This document shows positions 45,542 through 52,536 of a stretch of DNA of 64,000 nt, piece after piece; the first letter of the stretch is position 1, and every line of letters starts with the position of its first letter. The notes below the pieces were generated by a model. It had not been told where the DNA came from and did not search any database. It saw only the letters and a list, made by a program, of their open reading frames with translations. Source of the DNA: Gammaproteobacteria bacterium (GTDB lineage Bacteria; Pseudomonadota; Gammaproteobacteria; Xanthomonadales; SZUA-36); assembly GCA_021772935.1 (NCBI GenBank), contig JAJFLA010000049.1:1-64000 (forward strand), read 5' to 3'. Made by a program: the position numbers and the translations under genes.

Positions 45542-46326
45542 GCCTGGCACAGGATATCCTGGTCATCGACGATGAACCAATGGTTACTCAGGCCGTGGTC
45601 AAGGTTTGCCGCGCGGAGGGGATGACGGTCACCGCAGTAGATAGCGCTTGCAGGGCCCTTCGATGTTTGCAGGAGAACAAGTTTCGCCTGGTGCTCTGTG
45701 ACATCATGATGCACGAACTGGACGGTTTCCAATTCATCGAAGAGCTCGTCCGCAGAGGCATCCAGACGCCGGTAGTTATGATGACCGGGTACTCCACTGT
45801 GGAAATAGCGGTCAAAAGTCTTTCGGCGACAGGTGTTGTAGACTATATTTCAAAACCGTTCACTGCCGATGAATTGCTCACGGTTATCCTGCGTAGCCTT
45901 CGTTGCAGCATGCTTCTGGATGAGGCTGAGTCGGTCTGTCTGCCATCTAACGGCTCCATGAGCTACGTTCCTTGCCCTGCCGATTATTACAGGTTCGGGT
46001 ATGTTAGCTGGGTTTTGATGGAGGACGAGGGGACCGCCAGGATCGGTGTCAGCGACCTATTCCTAAGGGCAGCGGAGGGTATAAGGGGATTCGAGCTGTC
46101 AGTGCCAGGGGAAGAACTTGTGCAAGGAACTCCCTGCGCGGTCGCGATTTCTATGGACGGATCGGCGCATGGCATCATGTGCCCGATGGGTGGAAAAATC
46201 CTTGAGGCTAATGTAGATGCGCAATCGACCCCATCGGTGGTCGAGAAGGATCCTTATTTCAGAGGTTGGTTGTATCGGATTTTGCCGCCAAATCCAGAAA
46301 GCGATTTACGCTGGTTGAGTTTATGA
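45538..46326 (+). CDS. Receiver fused to a degenerate GcvH-like domain (262 aa)
   Basis: ATG 45538 overlaps the kinase stop. Residues 7-125 are a receiver (VIDDEP, LVLCDIMMHE with the phospho-acceptor Asp, VVMMTGYS, YISKPFTAD). Residues 145-250 resemble GcvH (YYRFGYVSWVLMEDEGTARIG, then CPMGGKILEANVDA). No Lys stands where lipoate would be attached. It has the same plan as the protein at 39052 but lacks the membrane helix. Encoded with a kinase, it is the likely phosphate acceptor; with no DNA-binding domain, its output is probably protein-protein. Confidence 0.82.
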   Translation: MSLAQDILVIDDEPMVTQAVVKVCRAEGMTVTAVDSACRALRCLQENKFRLVLCDIMMHELDGFQFIEELVRRGIQTPVVMMTGYSTVEIAVKSLSATGVVDYISKPFTADELLTVILRSLRCSMLLDEAESVCLPSNGSMSYVPCPADYYRFGYVSWVLMEDEGTARIGVSDLFLRAAEGIRGFELSVPGEELVQGTPCAVAISMDGSAHGIMCPMGGKILEANVDAQSTPSVVEKDPYFRGWLYRILPPNPESDLRWLSL

Positions 46327-47742
46327 AGTCTCGGGCTCCCCATTAGAGGTCGCGCGACGAATCCGAATGTCGTATTTTTTCATTAGCGCCTGAAAATTAC
46401 TCCGTTGCATGCCGGTTTGTGCGGCGCTTGCGGTTACGCTCCAGCCATTCCTCTTCAGTGCACCTAAAATGAAAAGTTTTTCAACATTTTCTACTGATTT
46501 CTGACGTGCAATCTTTTTGATATGTTTAAGTTCCTCGCTGGTCCGTGGCACATCCAGGCCAACCAGCGGTTGCATATCGAGGATATTGATCAGATGACCC
46601 TGACGGATGATGTCATCACTTGCGAGGATAACAGCGCGGTGTACGACGTTTTCAAGTTCCCTTACATTTCCCGGCCAGTCGTGGTTCATCAGCAGGTTCA
46701 TGGCACCGGCAGAAAACTCCCTGACTTCACGCTCTATTTCTTTGCTGAATTGATTGAGGAAATGAAAAGCCAACGCCGGTATATCGTCGCGGCGTTCGCG
46801 TAATGGTGGTATCTCGATCGGAAAAATATTGATGCGATAGTACAGGTCATCACGGAAGTCCTCGTCAGCAACCATGGCTTCCAGATCTTTGTTGGTAGCT
46901 GTGATCAACCGGATATTGACCTTCCGGGTCTGTGTATCGCCTACTGCCTTGAATTCTCTCTCTTCGATGAAGCGCAGCAGTTTTGCCTGGGTGGAGAGGG
47001 AAATATTACCGATTTCGTCCAGGAACAGGGTTCCGCCGTTGGCAGATTCCAATAATCCCATCTTGTTGGATACAGCACCAGTAAATGAACCTTTTACATG
47101 GCCAAACAATTCGCTCTCGAGCAAATTTTCGCTTAAGGATGCACAATCGACCGTCACGAAGGGTCGGTCCTTGCGCAGACTGTTGTAATGTATAGCGCGT
47201 GCAATCAGTTCCTTGCCGGTGCCACTTTCACCCCTGAGCATGACAGTGCTGTTGGTGGGTGCGCAACGGGCGACCAGTCGGTAAACAGTCTGCATCGGCG
47301 GGCTGGAGCCGATGATGTTTTCAAAGCTGTAACGGGCACTGACTTCATTTTTCAGGTTAACGTTTTCCTGCAGCAACTGCCTGCGCTCGAAAGCCCGCGC
47401 AACGACCAATTTGAGTTCCTCGGGGTCAAAGGGTTTCGGCAGGTAATCGAATGCGCCGAGTTTCATGGCTTTTACAGCGGTTTCAATTTGATTTAAACCG
47501 GTGATCATGATCACATCAATGTCCGGATGCGTTTCTTTGACCCGTTGTAGCACCTCAATACCATTCATTTTAGGCATCTTGATATCAAGGATGAGCATGT
47601 CGTAATCGTTCTCACCAATCTTTACAAGTGCTTCAACGCCGTTGCACGCGGTATCGACGTTGAATTCGTTGCCACAGAGAATGCGCAAACAACTCTGGAC
47701 GACGATATCCTCGTCATCAGCAATCAGTATCCGTCTTTTCAT
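46321..47742 (-). CDS. Sigma-54-dependent response regulator, NtrC family (473 aa)
   Basis: It has a receiver (IADDED, LILDIKMPKM, VIMITGLNQ, YLPKPFDP) and a central AAA+ domain with Walker A GESGTGKE, the sigma-54 contact loop GSFTGA, Walker B GGTLFLDEIG and an R-finger region. A Fis-type helix-turn-helix ends it (NGWSVTASAAQTGMQRSNFQALMKKY). It overlaps by six bases with the convergent receiver-GcvH gene, and on its own strand overlaps the end of the kinase gene by four bases. The near-perfect sigma-54 promoter at 35100 is a natural target. Confidence 0.92.
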   Translation of the reverse strand: MKRRILIADDEDIVVQSCLRILCGNEFNVDTACNGVEALVKIGENDYDMLILDIKMPKMNGIEVLQRVKETHPDIDVIMITGLNQIETAVKAMKLGAFDYLPKPFDPEELKLVVARAFERRQLLQENVNLKNEVSARYSFENIIGSSPPMQTVYRLVARCAPTNSTVMLRGESGTGKELIARAIHYNSLRKDRPFVTVDCASLSENLLESELFGHVKGSFTGAVSNKMGLLESANGGTLFLDEIGNISLSTQAKLLRFIEEREFKAVGDTQTRKVNIRLITATNKDLEAMVADEDFRDDLYYRINIFPIEIPPLRERRDDIPALAFHFLNQFSKEIEREVREFSAGAMNLLMNHDWPGNVRELENVVHRAVILASDDIIRQGHLINILDMQPLVGLDVPRTSEELKHIKKIARQKSVENVEKLFILGALKRNGWSVTASAAQTGMQRSNFQALMKKYDIRIRRATSNGEPETS

Positions 47743-49358
47743 ACGGTACTCCTTTGATCAACTGCATGGTTTGCACCTGTGGGTAGATAGATACGAAATT
47801 CAGTCCCTGTACCCACGATACTATCCACCTCGATTGTACCGCCGTGTGCTTCGACCGTACCGTGGCTGACTGATAAACCCAGCCCGGTGCCTTTGCCAAC
47901 CCCTTTGGTTGTAAAGAAGGGGTCAAAAATTCGTTGTAAATCTTCTGCAGAAATACCACAACCAGTATCGGTGATCGTAATTTCAGCCATGCTTGTTGGT
48001 GCGGTGCCTGATTCTGTAGCCGCTTGTGCAGAATGAAAGCGGGTTTTGATGGTAATGTTGCCCGCAGTTTCGATGGCGTGTTGTGCATTGACCAGCATAT
48101 TCATAACGACCTGTTTGATCAGGTTTTCATCGAGCCAGATCGCCGGTAGCTGCTCATCAAGGTCTGTAGTGATATCGACGTTGTCTAGCTGAGCTGGCTG
48201 TTCAATTAGCTGTGTAACTTCCTGAATCAGTTTGTTGAGGTTACAAAAAGTTTTTTCTGGTGTTTTTTCCCGTGAAAAATCAAGCAGCCTGCGGATGATG
48301 GTCGCGCACCTTTTGGTCTCGCGGATAACCAGGTCGAGATCTTCAGCATCACGACTGCCGTCGGCCAGATTTTTCCTGACGAGGTAGGAAAAGGTAAGCA
48401 CGCCGGTCAGAGGGTTGTTGAGTTCGTGGGCGATACCGGCAGCGAGTAACCCTACCGAGGCCAGCTTCTCACTTCGCGCAGTTTCGGCCTGAGCTTCGTG
48501 GAGTTCGTGTGTTGCCTCGTCCACTTTTTGTTCAAGTGTCCGCCCCCAGTCTTCCAGATCAACGTGTGATTTACGCAGTGCCCCGGTCATGCTGTTGAAA
48601 GAAGCTGCCAGTTGTCCAAACTCGTCTTTACTGCGAACCGGAATCTTCATTTCCAGATCTCCCGCGGCAAGTCTGGCGGCGCCGTGCTCCAGATCACGAA
48701 GTGGCAGATAAACCATGTTGTGTACCAGGTAGCTTACGAGCATACCTGCCAGCACGATAAACCCAAGTGACAAGCTGATGATGGTGTAAGTATTGGACCG
48801 CAGGGTTTGCTCTATTGTGCTCAGCGGATAAACAATATCCAGTACACCGAGCACAGATTGATCCTCTGCATGCTTGTGGCAACCGCCGTTTGCACAGGTG
48901 GGCTCGTTTCGAATCACGGCGGTGCTGCCTAGCATCCACCTGCCGTCTGTGCCGGTAAAAAACCGCGGCCTGCCTACCATCGGACTTTCCTGTTGGCTCT
49001 TTTCAGTCAGATGGCAGGCGATACATGCTTCAGCTTCCTGGTCAACCTGTGTGCCAATTTCCTCTTTTTGGGAAGAGTGAATGATGGTGCCATTCTTGCT
49101 CAGGATTCTAACTTTTTCGATGTCTCGCTGGGCACCTACGTCTTCGATAATTTTATTGACGTAGGAAGGTTTGTTTTGAAGCATTGCGAAGCGGGTACTC
49201 TTGATGAGCATTTCGGATAACTGGCCGCTGTGCCTGACGGCTTGCTGCAGTAACTCCTCACGGTTATTGCGCACAACCATCAATGTGAATACAAAAACGG
49301 CAATCGTCAATGCGATCATGAGATAAAACCCGACTTTGAATTTCAGACTGTTAGTCAT
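47739..49358 (-). CDS. Sensor histidine kinase with haem-like periplasmic motifs (539 aa)
   Basis: Helices near 8-28 and about 190-212 bracket a periplasmic domain containing CIACH and CANGGCH, the same CxxCH plus Cx4CH pair seen in the kinase at 43676. A HAMP domain, a short coiled coil, the H-box AHELNNPLTGVLTF, N-box NMLVNAQHAIE and G-boxes TDTGCGIS and GKGTGLGLSV follow. It is intact, with no zinc-ribbon insertion. It is coupled to the sigma-54 regulator downstream (ATGA) and would phosphorylate it. The periplasmic motifs suggest it senses redox state or a haem ligand. Confidence 0.88.
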   Translation of the reverse strand: MTNSLKFKVGFYLMIALTIAVFVFTLMVVRNNREELLQQAVRHSGQLSEMLIKSTRFAMLQNKPSYVNKIIEDVGAQRDIEKVRILSKNGTIIHSSQKEEIGTQVDQEAEACIACHLTEKSQQESPMVGRPRFFTGTDGRWMLGSTAVIRNEPTCANGGCHKHAEDQSVLGVLDIVYPLSTIEQTLRSNTYTIISLSLGFIVLAGMLVSYLVHNMVYLPLRDLEHGAARLAAGDLEMKIPVRSKDEFGQLAASFNSMTGALRKSHVDLEDWGRTLEQKVDEATHELHEAQAETARSEKLASVGLLAAGIAHELNNPLTGVLTFSYLVRKNLADGSRDAEDLDLVIRETKRCATIIRRLLDFSREKTPEKTFCNLNKLIQEVTQLIEQPAQLDNVDITTDLDEQLPAIWLDENLIKQVVMNMLVNAQHAIETAGNITIKTRFHSAQAATESGTAPTSMAEITITDTGCGISAEDLQRIFDPFFTTKGVGKGTGLGLSVSHGTVEAHGGTIEVDSIVGTGTEFRIYLPTGANHAVDQRSTV

Positions 49359-49364
49359 TTTTAC

Positions 49365-50762
49365 CTACGCATTTTCACCATCAAGTGGTTGAGGAATCAG
49401 TGATAGTGCTGTTTTCCAGGCATTGACAACACAGTCATTCAGACTGACGCCTTTGAAAGCATTACCTGTTAGTACAAGTCCCGGATGCCGTTGTAAGTGT
49501 GCTTCGATTGTTTCAAGCCTGGTGGCATGCCCGACGACGTATTGTGGAATGGCTCTTTCGTGCCGGAAAATTCGAATGAAATCCGGTTCTGGGTTGATAC
49601 CGAGGATAGCCTTCAGATCGGACCTGACCCGGTCGATTAACTGTTCATCTGGCAACAAAGCCAGTTCGGGTGTTCTGGCTCCTCCCACCATGGAGCGTAA
49701 CAGTATGGAATCTTCAGCTGACCGACCTGGAAACACATTGGAATCAACGATCGTACCGAGTACCGCACGCTGCTCTTTTGATGGAACCAGGAAACCAAAC
49801 CCATCCAGCACCTGGCCCACACGTTGTTGACGATAGCCAAAGCAGCACACAGACAGTGCAGGGTAGGGTATTTCACCGAGCAAGCTGGCCAGTGCCGGAT
49901 CCAATGCCTGTAGCATCCTGGCCTGGGCATGGGCCGGCGCGGCCAGGATCAGGACCTGGCTTTCCTCTTCAACACCATTGTCCAGTTGCAATAAATAGCG
50001 GTTACCACTGCGGCTGATACCTTTTACTGGTGTGGCGAGGCGGATCCGCGATCCCAGTTGTTTAGCGAGGGCATTAGTCAATGCGCTCATGCCATTGTCA
50101 AAGGATGTCAGTCGGCCACCCGGACCGGGACCATGCGTGTTGTTCTTCCCTTCCCGTTTTGCCTTTATCTGTAACTTGATCAAGCCAAGTATCAGGCTGC
50201 CATATTCTGCTTCAACTTCATGTATCCGTGGAAAACAACTTTTGAGACTTAACTGGCTGGCATCGCCGGCGAACACGCCGGATGCCATCGGGTCTATCAA
50301 CCGTTCAAAAGCTTCCTTTCCGAGTCGTCGAGTACCAAATTGGGCCAGTGTCTCGTCAGGATTGTCGGTGCCACCGGCCATGGTCTCGTAAATAACTCGC
50401 AACCGGCCACGTACACTCAGCAATCGTGACTTCAGAAATTCCGGTGGTTTTTCAGGCAACTTATGTAGCTCACCACGGCTGTAGACATAGCGTTTTTGAG
50501 CCGACGCATCGGCGGGTAGTGGTGATATACCGATTGCTTTACATAACTCGAGAGTTTTGGGGATTTTATCCAGAAAACCGTTGACCCCACCTTCACAAAG
50601 GTAACCGTCAGCACTGGTTTCAGTCCATACCTTGCCACCGACACGTTTATCGGCTTCAAAAATCGTAATTTCAGCATCGGGGTTTCTGGTCAGGATTGCG
50701 TGTGCGGTTGCTAGCCCGGAAATCCCTGCGCCGACTATACTTATCTTCAAAAGACCCTCCAT
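49365..50762 (-). CDS. hemG: Protoporphyrinogen oxidase, flavin type (465 aa)
   Basis: It oxidises protoporphyrinogen IX to protoporphyrin IX in haem synthesis. The N terminus has the FAD motif ISIVGAGISGLATAHAI with EADKRVGGKVWTE, and the C terminus GHATRLETIEAHLQ and GVSLNDCVVNAW. The ATG at 50762 has no ribosome-binding site; TTG at 50750, five bases after GGAGGG, is an attractive start. It belongs to the HemY/PPOX family, also named hemG. It sits just upstream of the kinase pair on the same strand. This family usually needs oxygen as acceptor, which is notable in a region otherwise suited to anaerobic life. Confidence 0.9.
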   Translation of the reverse strand: MEGLLKISIVGAGISGLATAHAILTRNPDAEITIFEADKRVGGKVWTETSADGYLCEGGVNGFLDKIPKTLELCKAIGISPLPADASAQKRYVYSRGELHKLPEKPPEFLKSRLLSVRGRLRVIYETMAGGTDNPDETLAQFGTRRLGKEAFERLIDPMASGVFAGDASQLSLKSCFPRIHEVEAEYGSLILGLIKLQIKAKREGKNNTHGPGPGGRLTSFDNGMSALTNALAKQLGSRIRLATPVKGISRSGNRYLLQLDNGVEEESQVLILAAPAHAQARMLQALDPALASLLGEIPYPALSVCCFGYRQQRVGQVLDGFGFLVPSKEQRAVLGTIVDSNVFPGRSAEDSILLRSMVGGARTPELALLPDEQLIDRVRSDLKAILGINPEPDFIRIFRHERAIPQYVVGHATRLETIEAHLQRHPGLVLTGNAFKGVSLNDCVVNAWKTALSLIPQPLDGENA

Positions 50763-50844
50763 TGTGAGGAATATGCCATTATTCGAAACAGGATATGGAA
50801 TTTAACCTTTTTTCGATGTCTTTGGTCTAAAAATGTCAGTTATG

Positions 50845-50858
50845 TTGACATATGTCAT
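50845..50858. promoter_or_regulatory. FNR-like site
   Basis: TTGACATATGTCAT keeps the TTGAY-N4-RTCAW form and lies in the divergent region between hemG (start 50762) and the monohaem lipoprotein (50951). Confidence 0.45.
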
Positions 50859-50950
50859 GAGTAGAATGTCGGCGGAGGGTTAGTTTTGTATCGCGATTAA
50901 GCAAATGTTATTCCAGGTTCAGGTTTGTGATCTAAACAGAGAGAATATTT

Positions 50951-51340
50951 ATGATGAATTTAAAAAAAATTACCGAAAAATTAATCGTATTAATCCTGTT
51001 TACGCTGGTAGTGGCCGCATGCAGTAATGAAACCCTGGTCAGTTTTTCCCAGGATGTAAAACCGATTCTTGACCAGAATTGTATCAGGTGTCATCAATCG
51101 GGCGGTGTCGGTCAGACCGCTAGCGGCTTAAGTATGGAAACGTATGCTGACCTGATGAAGGGAACAAGAAACGGCCCGATGATTATCGCGGGAGATGTTG
51201 AAGGCAGCAATTTGCTGGTCCTGATGGAAGGTCGTGCTGATCCATCCATCAGTATGCCGCATGATCAGCAGAAACCGATCGCCAAAGAAGACATTCAGAC
51301 CATCCGTTTGTGGATTGATCAAGGCGCGAAAAACAACTAG
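50951..51340 (+). CDS. Monohaem cytochrome-like lipoprotein (129 aa)
   Basis: A lipobox (LVVAAC) gives a lipid-anchored protein. The rest matches the haem-binding domain often called planctomycete cytochrome c: FSQDVKPILDQNCIRCHQSG, then SYADLM-like and LLVLMEGR, MPHDQQKPI and IQTIRLWIDQGA. One haem is expected at CIRCH, with a Met such as that in the MPHD segment as the likely second ligand. It stands alone between hemG and the decahaem cytochrome. Role unknown; an electron carrier near the outer membrane is possible. Confidence 0.75.
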   Translation: MMNLKKITEKLIVLILFTLVVAACSNETLVSFSQDVKPILDQNCIRCHQSGGVGQTASGLSMETYADLMKGTRNGPMIIAGDVEGSNLLVLMEGRADPSISMPHDQQKPIAKEDIQTIRLWIDQGAKNN

Positions 51341-51405
51341 TGCTGCTTCAACATGATAATTAGGGATGCAGTTGGCTTGTCAGTGTTCATGTTGAAGGAG
51401 CACTA
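51338..51405. repeat. 68-bp element with 19-bp inverted ends
   Basis: Arms 51338-51356 (beginning TAGTGCTGCTTCAACATGA) and 51387-51405 match as inverted repeats at 18 of 19 positions, with a 30-base centre. The left arm starts at the stop codon of the lipoprotein gene. It could be a very stable terminator, or a small transposon-derived (MITE-like) element whose end supplies the stop codon. Confidence 0.6.
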
Positions 51406-51553
51406 GGAAACCATACACAATTAGCTGTCGATTTATGACATTATAGTGTTACAAAATTCGCGGCTAGTAACAGTGCAAGATGGCTGGTAAATTCTGCGGG
51501 AAAAATTAACGCTATCGCCCAGAAGCGACATTGATCAAGGAGTGGGTAAGGTC

Positions 51554-52507
51554 ATGATAAAAACACCGGGATGCTGGAATTGTTTGGGCAGCGTAATCAC
51601 ACTGCTTATGTTGCTTTGTTGTTTCACCCAGGCTGTCGGTGATGAAACGATTGAACCCGCAGCCGAATATTCTAAAGGTGCCAAGCAATGTATGACTTGT
51701 CACAAGGAAGGCAAAGAAAGGCAGGCGCACGAAATATTCATGACCCCGATGGGAATCAGCAACGCACCGGATTCACCCTTTGCCGAAGGCGCTCACGATT
51801 GTGAAACCTGTCACGGCCCAAGCAAAACCCACCGAAAAAAGCAAAAAGACGGTTCGCGCCTGTCCCCTGCGGTTACCTTCGATGCTAAAACCCCGGCAGA
51901 AACCCAGAATGAGGTCTGTATGGCTTGTCACAATGATGAGCACACAATGCATTGGCCAGGTAGTATGCACGAGCAGGAAGAAGTGGCATGCGCCAGTTGT
52001 CACAAGGTACATGCTCCACGGGATCCGGTACTCGATAAACTGACCCAGCAGGAAGTGTGTTTTTCATGTCATGCTCGCATCCGTTCGGAAACTTTCAGAA
52101 ACAGTAGTCACCCGCTTCGTTTTGGAGAAATGAGCTGCAGTGACTGTCACAATCCTCACAATGGCAATAACGATTTTCTACTGATAAGTTCCACGGTCAA
52201 TGATACCTGTTATACCTGTCATGCTGAGAAACGCGGCCCCTTTTTGTGGGAGCACGCACCAGTAACGGAAGACTGTACCTTGTGCCACAACCCGCACGGT
52301 AGCAACCATGCAGCCTTACTGAAACAACGCCCACCATTATTGTGTCAGCAATGCCACTCGCCCGGTGGGCACCCGACTACGGCTTTTACCAGCGAAGTTG
52401 CGGAAAACAGTTTCCAGCAGAGGTTTTTACTTGCACGTTCATGCGTTAACTGTCATTCACAGGTTCATGGTTCTAACCATCCTTCCGGCGTAACGATTAC
52501 CCGGTAG
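51554..52507 (+). CDS. Decahaem cytochrome c, MtrA/DmsE/PioA family (317 aa)
   Basis: The start is ATG 51554 with AAGGAG upstream; GTG 51542 is open but too close to that site. A signal peptide ends TQAVGD. Ten haem sites are evenly spaced: CMTCH, CETCH, CMACH, CASCH, CFSCH, CSDCH, CYTCH, CTLCH, CQQCH and CVNCH, with GPSKTHR, HPLRFGE and DCHNPHNG typical of the family. In Shewanella and relatives this protein sits inside the MtrB-type barrel and carries electrons across the outer membrane. The porin gene follows directly, 29 bases downstream. Confidence 0.9.
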   Translation: MIKTPGCWNCLGSVITLLMLLCCFTQAVGDETIEPAAEYSKGAKQCMTCHKEGKERQAHEIFMTPMGISNAPDSPFAEGAHDCETCHGPSKTHRKKQKDGSRLSPAVTFDAKTPAETQNEVCMACHNDEHTMHWPGSMHEQEEVACASCHKVHAPRDPVLDKLTQQEVCFSCHARIRSETFRNSSHPLRFGEMSCSDCHNPHNGNNDFLLISSTVNDTCYTCHAEKRGPFLWEHAPVTEDCTLCHNPHGSNHAALLKQRPPLLCQQCHSPGGHPTTAFTSEVAENSFQQRFLLARSCVNCHSQVHGSNHPSGVTITR

Positions 52508-52536
52508 TGGTGGGTGAACAAGAGGTGTCAGAAACA

